Source of the DNA: Streptomyces sp. NBC_00690
GTDB lineage: Bacteria > Actinomycetota > Actinomycetes > Streptomycetales > Streptomycetaceae
NCBI RefSeq assembly: GCF_036226685.1
Contig: NZ_CP109009.1
Location: 806,001 to 870,000, forward strand
Direction: 5' to 3'
Length of the DNA: 64,000 bases
A program made the position numbers and the translations under genes. This document shows, piece after piece, positions 42,045-51,081 of the stretch. Each line of letters begins with the position of its first letter. The first letter of the stretch is position 1. The notes under the pieces are model-generated. The model had not been told where the DNA came from. It did no database searches and saw only the letters and a program-made list of their open reading frames with translations.

Positions 42045-43838
42045 GTGAGCACGTATCCGCCGCGTTCGTCCGAGATGATCGCCGTGGTGTCCCGCACGGG
42101 CGAGATCCGGGAACGCCATCGCGGCGAAATCACCGTGCACGCCGGCCTGTCCCGCTATCTGCGCACGGCGGCCCGCATCGAGCTGCCCGCCCCCGTGTGT
42201 TTCGCCTGGGACACCAGCCCCGAATCGGTCACACTCCCCGACGAGCCCGACCCGGGCCGTCCCCAGATCCTGCGCGTCCGTGTCGCACCCGCCGGGCGTA
42301 CGTCCGGGGGCTGTCACGTCGAGGTCCGGCCGTTCACGCCGGAGGAACGTTCCGGACTCACCGGGCGTGAACTCCAGGTGCTGACCCTGGTCGCCTGCGG
42401 ACTGACGAACCCCGATATCGCCACCCGCCTGAGGGTTTCCCGGCGTACAGCTGCGACCCACGTCGAGCGGCTTCTGCACAAGCTGGGCGTCACCAGCCGT
42501 GCCGCGGCGACGGCGATCGCGCTGGACCGAGACCTGTTCACCCTCCCGGTACAGGGCGACCTGGCGGGCCTCCCGTCGCTCGGCCCGCTCAGGCTGGAGG
42601 CGGCTGTACGCGACAACCCCGGGAGCCCGTCCACCGCCGACGCTCCACGACGGCGCGTCACCCGACCGAGGCCGCTGATGATCGGCGCCGTCTATCCCTC
42701 CGCCGGGGACTGGCGCGGTGACGGCCTCCAGATGGAGCAGGGCGCCAGGCTCGCCGTGGACGAGATCAACGAACGCGGCGGTGTAGCCGGCCGCAGGATC
42801 GAGCACATCCCGCTCCGGGTCAACATCCAGAACGGCCGGGCGATACAGCACGCAATCGAACGACTCGTCGGCGAGGACGTCGACGCGATCACCACCGGAT
42901 ACACGCTCCAGCGGTCCCGCGATTCGCTCAGTGCGCAGTTCCTGCCCGCGGCCTCGGCGGGCTCTCCCCTCCTGCACCATTCGACGTCGGCGAGCGCCGC
43001 CGATCTCATCGCCGACGAGTCCGACACGTTCAGCAATGTCTTCCAGGTGTGCGGTCCAGAGAGCGTGTACGGAATCGGCTTCGTCCGTACGCTCACCACA
43101 CTGCGCGACTCAGGCGCGTGGCGCCCGACCTCGAACAGACTTCAGGTCTTCGACACCGACGACACCGATATGACGACGTTCACCCCATCCGCGATGGAAG
43201 CGGCCGAGCGAGCCGGATGGCAGCCAACCGTCGAGCACATCAGTTCCTTCTCGCCGGACTGGACCAACGTCATTCAGCGAATCCGCGAGCTGGACCCCGC
43301 CGCCGTCATGGTCGCCCACTTCACCGCCGCTCAACTGGCCGCCTTCGTACGCACATTCCGGCGAGAGCCGTCCGATGCCCTGCTGTACGCCCTGTACTCG
43401 CCCTCGGTTCCCCAATTTCTGGACCAAGTCGACGGCCGCGCCGAGGGAATGCTCTGGGCGACCGTCAGCGGACTGTACGGCGACGACTTCGGTCATCAAT
43501 TCGAGCGACGGTTCCTTCAGCGCTTCGGGAGCACATCCGGAATGTCCAGCGCGGGAATTCGCTACGACATGATCCACCTGCTGGCCGCCGCATGGTCGCA
43601 ATGTGATTCGCCGCACGACACCGAAGAGGTCAACCGTGTCCTGCGCCGCATCATCCACCGCGGAGTCAACGGCTCCTATCATCTCGGCTCCGTCGACCAG
43701 ACCAATCTGGTCTACCCGGATCAGACGACCGACCCGTCCATCGCGCAGGCCCACCTCGTCTACCAGGTCCAGGACGGCCACCACCACATCATCGCCCCCG
43801 CGCCGTACTCCACCGCGCCCTTCCGGCCCACAGTCTGA
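42045..43838 (+). CDS. LuxR regulator fused to a periplasmic-binding-protein-like sensor domain
   Basis: 597 aa if GTG 42045 is used; ATG 42075 is the alternative, and neither has a good site. The first 100 residues are unassigned. A LuxR HTH lies at about 105-165 (LTGRELQVLTLVACGLTNPD, then RRTAATHVERLLHKLGVTSR). From about 205 a type I periplasmic-binding-protein fold follows, of the LivJ/UrtA/AmiC kind: MIGAVYPSAGDWRGDGLQME, GARLAVDEINERGGVAGRRI, VAHFTAAQLAAFVRTFRRE. No signal peptide or membrane helix is present, so it binds its ligand in the cytoplasm, as AmiC does. Likely ligand: an amide or amino acid handled by the divergent nitrilase/deacetylase. Confidence 0.85.
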   Translation: MSTYPPRSSEMIAVVSRTGEIRERHRGEITVHAGLSRYLRTAARIELPAPVCFAWDTSPESVTLPDEPDPGRPQILRVRVAPAGRTSGGCHVEVRPFTPEERSGLTGRELQVLTLVACGLTNPDIATRLRVSRRTAATHVERLLHKLGVTSRAAATAIALDRDLFTLPVQGDLAGLPSLGPLRLEAAVRDNPGSPSTADAPRRRVTRPRPLMIGAVYPSAGDWRGDGLQMEQGARLAVDEINERGGVAGRRIEHIPLRVNIQNGRAIQHAIERLVGEDVDAITTGYTLQRSRDSLSAQFLPAASAGSPLLHHSTSASAADLIADESDTFSNVFQVCGPESVYGIGFVRTLTTLRDSGAWRPTSNRLQVFDTDDTDMTTFTPSAMEAAERAGWQPTVEHISSFSPDWTNVIQRIRELDPAAVMVAHFTAAQLAAFVRTFRREPSDALLYALYSPSVPQFLDQVDGRAEGMLWATVSGLYGDDFGHQFERRFLQRFGSTSGMSSAGIRYDMIHLLAAAWSQCDSPHDTEEVNRVLRRIIHRGVNGSYHLGSVDQTNLVYPDQTTDPSIAQAHLVYQVQDGHHHIIAPAPYSTAPFRPTV

Positions 43839-43953
43839 GCTCGGCGTCTACTACGCGGACGGGTGGTCCGGACGGAAGGGCTGGCCCGCCCGGGGAACAG
43901 GGCGGCGCCACCGAGGTAATGAGCGGCGGCACCCTGCTCAGCCGGTCACCGAC

Positions 43954-44709
43954 TCAGCCGATCGGTGAACCCATCTCCCCGCGTGCGGGGCCATTCCCTC
44001 GCTTGGCGGAGATGGACGGGATCGTGCCGTTGGCGATGAGCTGTCTCACGCCCGCCGTATCGAAGCCGACCAACTTGCCCTGGTCGGCGGTCGTGCTGTA
44101 GCCGCCATTAGGGCTGCACATGATGGGCTTGATACCGGACGAGGTCGCTACGCACTCGCCCGCCGCCACGGTGCCGTCGCCGTTGAGGTCCTTGTTCGGG
44201 TGGTCCAGGCCGATGACGTGAAGCATCTCGTGGGGGAAGACGTTGTTCAGCATGTATGTGGGCAGATACCACCCGGTCCAGTACTCCGAGTTCATCTGGA
44301 CGTGTCCGCCCCATGCTGCGTTGTCGCCGGTCCAGCAGGGCAGGGCGCGGGACATGCCCGGCTGCCCGTTCAGAGGCCGGTAGACCTCGGCGAACTGGAT
44401 CGTTCCCTTGGTGGGAGGGCACACTGCGGGATCGACGTTGGTGACGCCACCGATGGATATGTTCACGCCTTCGGCCTGAAGCTGCGCGATCGACCGAGTG
44501 AGATACGGCGTGTACTTGGTCTTGAGCGCCGTTGACGTGAACGTGACGGTGAAGACAGTGCCGGGCTCGATGCTGGTCACACGGTCCTTGGACAGAAGCT
44601 TCCAACCGTTGCCCTCCAGAGGCCGCCCGACCGCTACCGCGGGGTGGGCGGATAACAACAACGTGACTACCGCCACCATGGCACCGATGACGGAAAACCT
44701 AGACTTCAT
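43954..44709 (-). CDS. Secreted metzincin-type zinc protease
   Basis: 251 aa with a Sec signal peptide (MKSRFSVIGAMVAVVTLLLS, cleavage near AVAVG at about 28). The zinc site is NNVFPHEMLHVIGLDHPN: His160, Glu161, His164 and His170, the HExxHxxGxxH of metzincins/matrixin-like proteases. A Met-turn may be the IKPIMCSPNG that follows. Four Cys suggest two disulfides. It is small and lacks a propeptide of usual size. The stretch NKDLNGDGTV between His170 and the Met looks like a calcium loop. ATG 44709 has GGAAGA. Confidence 0.85.
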   Translation of the reverse strand: MKSRFSVIGAMVAVVTLLLSAHPAVAVGRPLEGNGWKLLSKDRVTSIEPGTVFTVTFTSTALKTKYTPYLTRSIAQLQAEGVNISIGGVTNVDPAVCPPTKGTIQFAEVYRPLNGQPGMSRALPCWTGDNAAWGGHVQMNSEYWTGWYLPTYMLNNVFPHEMLHVIGLDHPNKDLNGDGTVAAGECVATSSGIKPIMCSPNGGYSTTADQGKLVGFDTAGVRQLIANGTIPSISAKRGNGPARGEMGSPIG

Positions 44710-45394
44710 CTCTTCCGATTCCTCTGGTTTGTTCAGACCCGGGTGGGACGAGTGAGAAGACGCTCCCACCGATCCCGTACGTCCAAGTAGCTTGGTGGTC
44801 AGGGGGCTTGATGCTCCCGCGACGCCCCATGCTAATCGGCACGCCACTCCCGGTATGAGGCCCCACCAGCCGGCTCGCCACGCCCATTGGCCGCACTGAT
44901 GGGTGTCCTGGCCGCCATGTGGCCCGCGCACAGCGCCGCCCGGTTCAACACACTCACGGCCATCAGGACGGAGTAGCCACCTCCGTCCACCGTGGCCCCT
45001 CGGGGCGCGCCATGCGAATCCTGATGCACGGCCAGGCGACGAACCGAGGGCCGGAAGCTCGCGCCGCGGCGACGCCCGCGGCCGAAGCCAGTAGTCAGTA
45101 GTCAGTAGCCACCTGGATACGAGGCACTTCGACGGCCTGCCGGTGGCCAAAGTGCCGGTAGCCGCCCGGAGTGACCTCCCCGCCTGATTCGACCCATCCC
45201 GTTTGACCGGATTCCAGAACCATTATATAGTTCGTTGCGCAACTAAATACCTGAGGCTGTGTGCTCCACCCCGCAGCAGCCCGCCCCACTGACGGTCTGC
45301 TCGTACGGGCCGAGGGCGTTGCGGACCACCGACCGTCTCGGTGACGACTGGCTGTCCGGCAACGGCTACGCGATCCCAGCCCCAAGGAGCCAGA
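44710..45394. other. Intergenic with A/T island and dyad upstream of hemerythrin gene
   Basis: The minus frame of the protease stays open to 45150 but reads non-coding. At 45090-45108 a 7-base unit AGTAGTC is repeated. At 45224-45250 an A/T-rich island (TTATATAGTTCGTTGCGCAA) contains the dyad GTTGCGCAAC (45234-45243), with TAGTT and ACTAAA flanks, of the kind bound by MarR-type regulators. It lies about 150 bases before the hemerythrin start. No gene is seen. Confidence 0.4.
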
Positions 45395-46060
45395 ATGAGC
45401 AACAGGAGGACCGGCGACCGTCGGCGCGGGAACCGCACCGAGAGTGGCCGAAGCGGAGCCGTACCGGCCACCGCGCCGAAAAGACGTCACGGCACCAAAA
45501 AGGCGGCCCACAAGGCTGGCCGACCTGCCGCCGCGAAGACCGCCCGGGACAGCGGTAGCAGCCGTCAGGGCCGAGGTGAGGCCCGCCGCCTGGTCGAGGT
45601 GCACAACCACTACCGCCGCGAACTCACACAGGTGCGGGAGATCCTGCGTCAGGTCAGGAAGGGCAGTGCCTCCATTGAACGGGCCCGCGGCCGGATCAAC
45701 ACCCTCGCCCTCGCCACTGCCGACGGCGGATTCAGCGAGATCTGCCGCGCCTCCTGCCGCTCCTTGGCCGAGCACCACCGGCTGGAGGACCGTACCGTCT
45801 TCCCCCACCTGCGCCGCAGCGAGCGCAGCCTCCAACCGGTCCTCGACCGGCTCGACAAGGAACACCGCACCATCCACACCCTCCTCAAGGATGTGGACCG
45901 GGCCCTGGTCCACCTCGCCCGCAACCCCGGCGACCACGCCCCCGTCACCCAAGCGATCAACCTCCTCACCGACGCCGTCCTCTCCCACTTCGCCTACGAG
46001 GAACGCGAGCTACTCGGCCCCCTCGCCCGCTATGGATTCGCCCCCGGTCCCCGCAAGTAG
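45395..46060 (+). CDS. Hemerythrin HHE-domain protein with basic N-terminal tail
   Basis: 221 aa. The first 65 residues are very basic, Arg/Lys/Ala-rich and disordered (TAPKRRHGTKKAAHKAGRP), like a nucleic-acid-binding tail. A four-helix hemerythrin domain follows, with metal ligands in VEVHNHYRREL (His70, His72), AEHHRLEDRTVFPHL, LDKEHRTIHTLL and LSHFAYEERELLG. It should bind a di-iron centre and sense or buffer oxygen, NO or peroxide. ATG 45395 has AAGGAG at 45384-45389. The basic tail suggests DNA association, which is inference. Confidence 0.85.
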   Translation: MSNRRTGDRRRGNRTESGRSGAVPATAPKRRHGTKKAAHKAGRPAAAKTARDSGSSRQGRGEARRLVEVHNHYRRELTQVREILRQVRKGSASIERARGRINTLALATADGGFSEICRASCRSLAEHHRLEDRTVFPHLRRSERSLQPVLDRLDKEHRTIHTLLKDVDRALVHLARNPGDHAPVTQAINLLTDAVLSHFAYEERELLGPLARYGFAPGPRK

Positions 46061-46133
46061 CCCTGATCCCACTCCCCGCCCAGGCATCCCCCTGGGGTCA
46101 GTCGGCTCTAACGTCTTCATCGGGTTGATCAGG

Positions 46134-46934
46134 TCATTCGTAGGGTTGGGTCGCGTTGCCGTCCGAGTGGTCTGCGGTGGTGGAGCGGGCGCCGATGCGG
46201 AGGGCGAGGCCGTCCAGATAGATGTCGAGTTTGTCGGTGAACCAGCCGCGGCCGTGCCAGGTGGCGTCGGCGGTGAACTCGGCTGCGAACGGGATGGTCT
46301 CCGACCAGGTGTCGCGGTACTCCTCTCGTACCGTCCGGCCGTTCCCCGCGCTGATCTCGCGGTCGAGATGGCGCATGGCGACCCAGGTGGTGAGGACGAG
46401 TTCGGCGACGAAGTCCACCGAGACGACGGCCTCGCGGTCGGTCAGGCCGGCCGCGACCAGACTGCGGGCGTACCGGACCAGCCGTTCGATGATGGCCGGG
46501 GGGGTACCCGGCGTGGTGAGCACGGCCTGGGCGAACCCCGGGTGGGCGTCGCACAGCTCCCAGATCCGGTCGGCGAACTCCCTCAGCAGCTCGCGCCAGG
46601 GCAGCTCACTCTCCGGCCACCGGGAGCGTTCCACGGCCAGGCCGATCGCGGTTCGGACCAGGTCGTCGCGATCGTGTACATAGCGGTAGAGCGTGGAGTG
46701 GCTGACCCCGAGACGGGCAGCGACGCTGGGCATGCTGAAGTCCGCCAGGCCCTCGGCGAGGGCGGCCTCGGCGACGGCCCTGGTGGTCAGCGAGCGGGAG
46801 GGGCCGGGGCGCCGGCCGGGCGAAGTCACCCGGCCGGCGCCCCTGCTGTCCGTTCCGGATCGCCGGGGACCGGTGGAACCCGGTCTCGGCTCCTCTGTGC
46901 CAGCGCCGTCGGCCCCGTCGGCGGCGTTCGTCAT
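46134..46934 (-). CDS. TetR-family repressor
   Basis: 266 aa. A disordered 50-residue front precedes the HTH: RAVAEAALAEGLADFSMPSV, AARLGVSHSTLYRYVHDRDD, then the ligand-binding helical domain. It is ATGA-coupled to the second ABC gene and so closes the operon, which it probably autoregulates. A 13-bp dyad at 50498-50510 is the candidate operator. ATG at 46934 is used because of the coupling. Confidence 0.9.
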   Translation of the reverse strand: MTNAADGADGAGTEEPRPGSTGPRRSGTDSRGAGRVTSPGRRPGPSRSLTTRAVAEAALAEGLADFSMPSVAARLGVSHSTLYRYVHDRDDLVRTAIGLAVERSRWPESELPWRELLREFADRIWELCDAHPGFAQAVLTTPGTPPAIIERLVRYARSLVAAGLTDREAVVSVDFVAELVLTTWVAMRHLDREISAGNGRTVREEYRDTWSETIPFAAEFTADATWHGRGWFTDKLDIYLDGLALRIGARSTTADHSDGNATQPYE

Positions 46935-48670
46935 GAGCGGGCCGTGGTGATCCGCCACCCGGCCGCCCGGCTCCGCTCGTGCCAGAACCGCGCATAGTGC
47001 CCACCGAGGGCGAGGAGGTCCGCGTGGGTGCCGCGTTCGGCGACCCGTCCTTCGTGGAGTACCACGATCTGGTCCGCTGTCATCACGGTGCTCAGCCTAT
47101 GGGTGATGACCAGGAGAGTGCTGTTCGCGCGCAGTTCCTCCAGGGCGCGCTGTACCGCCGCCTCGTTCTCCGGGTCGAGCGCTGCAGTGGCCTCGTCCAG
47201 CAGGACCACTGGCGCGTTCTTCAGCAGAGCGCGAGCGACCGAGACCCGCTGGCGTTCACCGCCGGAGAGGGCCCGACCGCCCTCGCCGACCCGGGCCGAC
47301 CAGCCGTCCGGCAGCCGGTCGACGATCTCGTCCACCCCGGCGAGGCGGGCCGCGCGGTGGACCTCGTCGTCGGTCGCGTCCGGACGTCCGATGCGGATGT
47401 TGCCGATCAGGGTGTCGTCGAAGAGGTGCACGTCCTGGAAGACCAGTGCCAACTGGGCCATCAGGTCCTCGGTGCGCTGTTCCCGAACGTCCGTTCCACC
47501 GACCCGGACGGTGCCCCCGCGGACGTCGGAAAAGCGGGCGATCAGCCGGGTCACGGTGGTCTTCCCGGACCCGGATGCACCGACCAGGGCGGTCATGGTC
47601 CGGGGCGGCACGGTGAAGCCGACACCGTCGAGCACGTCCGGGCCCTCTGCGTACCCGAAGCGCACCCCGGTCAGCTCGATCTCACCAGGGGTGCGGACCG
47701 GGGTGGAGCGCTCGGGTGCAGGCAGTGGCGATTCGTCCAGGACCTCGCGCACCCGGCGTAGATCGCTTCCGGCCATCCGTAGCACCCCGGCCAGTTCCCC
47801 CACTTCCGCGAGCGGCCCGGTGAAACGCGCCACCAGGGCGAGCAGGGCGACGAGTTCGACCGGGTCGACGCTGTCCCGCAACGCGAGCAGGGCGCCCAAG
47901 CCGATCAGGGCGGAGAAGCAGAGCTGTACGGCAAAACCGCTGAGCAGCATGCCGGGAATGGAGAGCACGACCTGTCGGCGTGCTGCGATCCGCTGTTCTT
48001 CCAGGGCGTCTTCCAGCGGTCGGTAGCCCTCGGTGGTGCGCCCGAAGGCCCGCAGAACGGTCTGATCGCGGGCGAACTCCAGCACTCGGTTGGCCGCCTC
48101 CACCCCGGCCCGGTCGTTCTCCTCGTCCGATCGTGTCATCAGGCGTATGGAGAGCCGGGCGGCGAGCAGGATCAGTGGTGAGCAGACCAGGACGGCGAGG
48201 CCGAGCCGCCAGTCGTGCCAGAGCATCACCACGACCACGGTTGCCGGGGCGAGGACGCCGGTGACCAGTGGCTGGAGCAGATGGGCGCAGCTTCCTGCGA
48301 TGGAGAAGACGGATTTGGTGCCGATCCGGCTGAGCCGTCCGACCGTGGTCCCGTCGAACCAGCCGAGTGGCAGGGTCACCGCGTGGTCGCCCAGTCGGTG
48401 ATGGAGCGTGGTCAGGATCACCAGGGCGAGCCGGAAGCCCAGCATGGCTTGGGCGTAGTGGGCAAGGAGCGAGAGGGCCGCCGCCCCGCCCATCCAGGGG
48501 AGCCACTGCGCGGCGCCGTCCGTGTCCCCCGCCAGCAGCCGCCCCAGTACGGGGACGACGAAGGCGACTGCGGCGCCCTGGGAGACGCCGGTGAGGGCGA
48601 GGGTTCCCAGGTAGCGGACAAGGGCGGGGCGGTGGTCGGGGCCGAGGACGGTCGCCAGGTCGCGGATCAT
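46931..48670 (-). CDS. ABC half-transporter (membrane + ATPase), subunit B of a heterodimer
   Basis: 579 aa. Six helices span about 20-300; the ATPase follows: Walker A GASGSGKTT, VFQDVHLFDDTLIGNIRIG as the Q-loop region, LSGGERQRVSVARAL, Walker B VVLLDEATAALD, and the H-loop in VITHRLSTV. It pairs with the upstream half-transporter. In both, the fold resembles IrtAB/YbtPQ-type transporters that import siderophores despite an exporter shape; a drug or metabolite exporter is the alternative. ATG 48670 overlaps the stop of the partner (ATGA). Confidence 0.9.
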   Translation of the reverse strand: MIRDLATVLGPDHRPALVRYLGTLALTGVSQGAAVAFVVPVLGRLLAGDTDGAAQWLPWMGGAAALSLLAHYAQAMLGFRLALVILTTLHHRLGDHAVTLPLGWFDGTTVGRLSRIGTKSVFSIAGSCAHLLQPLVTGVLAPATVVVVMLWHDWRLGLAVLVCSPLILLAARLSIRLMTRSDEENDRAGVEAANRVLEFARDQTVLRAFGRTTEGYRPLEDALEEQRIAARRQVVLSIPGMLLSGFAVQLCFSALIGLGALLALRDSVDPVELVALLALVARFTGPLAEVGELAGVLRMAGSDLRRVREVLDESPLPAPERSTPVRTPGEIELTGVRFGYAEGPDVLDGVGFTVPPRTMTALVGASGSGKTTVTRLIARFSDVRGGTVRVGGTDVREQRTEDLMAQLALVFQDVHLFDDTLIGNIRIGRPDATDDEVHRAARLAGVDEIVDRLPDGWSARVGEGGRALSGGERQRVSVARALLKNAPVVLLDEATAALDPENEAAVQRALEELRANSTLLVITHRLSTVMTADQIVVLHEGRVAERGTHADLLALGGHYARFWHERSRAAGWRITTARS

Positions 48671-50481
48671 GAGTTGGTCCCTTCGTGGGTCGCCCACAGC
48701 CGGGCGTAGCGGCCGTCGGCGGCCAGCAGTTCGGCGTGGGTGCCGCGCTCCACTAGGCGTCCGCCGTCCAGTACGGCGATGGTGTCGGCGGTCGTGACGG
48801 TGGAGAGCCGGTGCGCGATCACCAGGACGGTCCGTCCGGCGATCAGCGGGGCGAGGGCGTCTTGGATCTCGGCCTCCGACGAGGGGTCTGCGAAGGCGGT
48901 GGCCTCGTCGAGGACGAGGACGGGGGTGTCCGCGAGGAGCGCGCGGGCGATGGAGACGCGCTGTGCCTCGCCGCCGGAGAGGGCCAGTCCCTCGCCGACG
49001 ACCGTGTCGTAGCCGTCCGGGAGGGCGAGGATGCGCTGGTGCACCCGGGCTGCCTCCGCCGCCGCCCGAACCTCCGCGTCGCCGGCCTCGGGCTTTCCCA
49101 GCCGGATGTTGTCGCGGATTGTGCCGCGTACCAGCCGGACGTCCTGGAGGACGAAGCCGACGGTGCGGTAGAGGTCCCTGGTGCTCAGTTCGCGGACGTC
49201 CACCCCGCCCACGGTCACACGGCCGCCCGTCACTTCGTGGAAGCGGGTGACCAGGGCGGCGAGGGTGGATTTTCCGGCACCGGATGGGCCGACGAGCGCG
49301 GTCAGGGTGCCGGGAGCGAGCCGCAAGCTCACTCCGTCCAGGACCTGCCGGGTGCCGTCGTAGCTGAACGACACGGTCTCCAGGGCGACTTCGTGGCCCT
49401 GGAGGGGTTGGGGATTCTCCGGCTCGGGCAGGACGGGGACGGTGAGGACGGCGTCGATCCGCAGCGCGGCGGCGGTCGCCTCACGTTTGGCCTGGGCGCT
49501 GAATCCGAGGGTGAGCAGCGCGCTGGGCAGGATCATGGCGACCAGGGAGGTGGTCACCGCGTCGACGGGTGTCACCCAGCCGAGGGAGACGAACCAGATG
49601 CCGCCGCCGAGGGTGACCAACAGGACGACCGGTGGTGAGATCGCCATCGAGGCCACGGCCTCCAGTTTGAGCATCGGGCGCACCCAGTCGCTGTAGTTGC
49701 GGCCGAAGCGGGTGGCTGCCTCCCGGTAGCTGGCGTGGGCCTGCCCGGTACGGCCGAAGGTCTTGACCACGGCGATGCCCTGGACGAATTCGACGATGCT
49801 GCGGTTGACCGCTGCCACACCCGCGTCCATAGCGGCCATCTGTGGGGCGAAGTCCCGCATCATGTACGCGTACACGCCGAGGTACACGGGCAGGGTGATG
49901 ACGGCGAGCAGGGCGAGGCGCCAGTCCAGCCAGAGGAGATAGCCGAATCCGGCGATCGGGACGGTGATCGCGCCCACGGATTCGACTGCGCTGTGGGCGA
50001 CGAGATGGTGGAGGTCGTGCACGTCGTTCTGGGCCGCCTTGCGCACTGCGGCCGAGGAGTTGGCGTCGAACCAGCCGAGGGGGACCCGGCCCAGCCGGTC
50101 CACGATCCGGCGCCGCAGTGACGCCTGGAGCCGGACGTCCGCGAAGTGGGTGACGACCAGGGCCGCGAGGCCGAAGACTCCGCGGACGGTCAGACCGAGC
50201 AGGGCGATCACTACGGCCCGGCGCACCGCGTTCTCGTCGGTGGGACCGGCGGCCAGCAGGGCCCGGGCCAATTCGGCGATGGCGATGAAGGGAACAACGG
50301 CGGCGGCGGAGCCGATCACCTGGAGTCCCATCCCGATCAAGGTCGGGGCGCGGACCGGGGCGAGCAGATCCTTCAAGACGGTGTGCGCCCGGTCGTCGGA
50401 GCCGGACACGGGGCGGGATACCGGGGCCTCTTGGGGAGCACCGCTCTCCCGATCGGGGGCCGTTGTTTCGGTCATGGCCAT
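48667..50481 (-). CDS. ABC half-transporter (membrane + ATPase), subunit A of a heterodimer
   Basis: 604 aa. A disordered polar start (about 30 residues) is followed by six helices (about 45-320) and an ATPase: Walker A GPSGAGKST, Q-loop VGFVLQDVRLVRGTIRDNI, signature LSGGEAQRVSIARAL, Walker B VLVLDEATAFADP, H-loop VIAHRLSTV. The Walker B Asp-Glu pair is intact, so both sites of the pair may turn over. GAGG stands close to ATG 50481, with a second in-frame ATG two codons later. The promoter shows a candidate iron box and a dyad. Confidence 0.9.
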   Translation of the reverse strand: MAMTETTAPDRESGAPQEAPVSRPVSGSDDRAHTVLKDLLAPVRAPTLIGMGLQVIGSAAAVVPFIAIAELARALLAAGPTDENAVRRAVVIALLGLTVRGVFGLAALVVTHFADVRLQASLRRRIVDRLGRVPLGWFDANSSAAVRKAAQNDVHDLHHLVAHSAVESVGAITVPIAGFGYLLWLDWRLALLAVITLPVYLGVYAYMMRDFAPQMAAMDAGVAAVNRSIVEFVQGIAVVKTFGRTGQAHASYREAATRFGRNYSDWVRPMLKLEAVASMAISPPVVLLVTLGGGIWFVSLGWVTPVDAVTTSLVAMILPSALLTLGFSAQAKREATAAALRIDAVLTVPVLPEPENPQPLQGHEVALETVSFSYDGTRQVLDGVSLRLAPGTLTALVGPSGAGKSTLAALVTRFHEVTGGRVTVGGVDVRELSTRDLYRTVGFVLQDVRLVRGTIRDNIRLGKPEAGDAEVRAAAEAARVHQRILALPDGYDTVVGEGLALSGGEAQRVSIARALLADTPVLVLDEATAFADPSSEAEIQDALAPLIAGRTVLVIAHRLSTVTTADTIAVLDGGRLVERGTHAELLAADGRYARLWATHEGTNS

Positions 50482-50497
50482 GCCGCCACCTCTTTAC

Positions 50498-50510
50498 AGA
50501 CAGGCTGTCT
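50498..50510. promoter_or_regulatory. 13-bp dyad, candidate TetR operator
   Basis: AGACAG-G-CTGTCT at 50498-50510 is a perfect odd dyad 17 bases before the start of the ABC/TetR operon, overlapping its leader. The site is right for autorepression. Confidence 0.5.
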
Positions 50511-50513
50511 CAT

Positions 50514-50532
50514 TTGAGTGAGGGTAGCCTAA
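50514..50532 (-). promoter_or_regulatory. Candidate DmdR/IdeR iron box of the ABC/TetR operon
   Basis: On the minus strand, TTAGGCTACCCTCACTCAA agrees with the iron-box consensus TTAGGTTAGGCTCACCTAA at 14 of 19 positions, including both outer arms TTAGG and AA. It lies 33 bases upstream of the start. Confidence 0.5.
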
Positions 50533-50715
50533 GTTTCAGTGGAGGGACCCTGTCGGTGTGGATCGCAGGGTGGCGCAGCCGGGCGCCGGGCAGTCCGGCA
50601 GGAAGATGGGGCGCGGCCGGGGGTTGGCTCCGCCGCTTCGTCTGAGGCGAGCGGGCTGGTCCGGTGCGCTTCCCCTCCGTCAGCTTCCGCGCCACAAAAA
50701 GGACCACTGGCTCGG

Positions 50716-50960
50716 CCTGGGTGCCGACCTCGTCAGCTTCGGCCGCGCTTTCAGCGCCAACCCTGACCTGGTCGAGCGCCTACGCGGCGGCCTCCCGATC
50801 GCCCCCGCCGACGAGCCTGCGCACGGACCGCTACGGAGGCACGGTCGCCAACCGGATCCGGTTCGCCGTGGAAGCCGTCGCCGCCACCGTCGAGACCGTC
50901 GGAGCTGCCAGGACCGGCATCCGACTCTGGCCGGGCGGAGGGTTCTGGGGAATTGAACTG
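50716..50960 (+). pseudogene. Scrambled old-yellow-enzyme (ene-reductase) fragment
   Basis: Two pieces of an NADH:flavin oxidoreductase/OYE gene adjoin in the wrong order. 50720-50813 reads GADLVSFGRAFSANPDLVER, then LRGGLPIAPADE, the C-terminal FMN-phosphate part. After a frame change at about 50815 comes LRTDRYGGTVANRIRFAVEA and RTGIRLWPGG, which belongs upstream of it in the family. No catalytic His/Asn-His/Tyr region is present. It is a non-functional rearranged remnant. Confidence 0.65.
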
Positions 50961-51081
50961 CCAGCAGACCCGGTACACACGCCGCCTGCTTCAAGTTGCG
51001 GCGAGACCTAGGGAGCTCACTAGAGAGCCGGAGAAGCCTGTCGTCGGGAGAGAACCAGCCGGCGTTGCTCTCGGTCGATCT

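Noticed and set aside
45090..45108. Tandem AGTAGTC units
   Set aside because: Fewer than three full copies; too short to be a CRISPR or a meaningful satellite.
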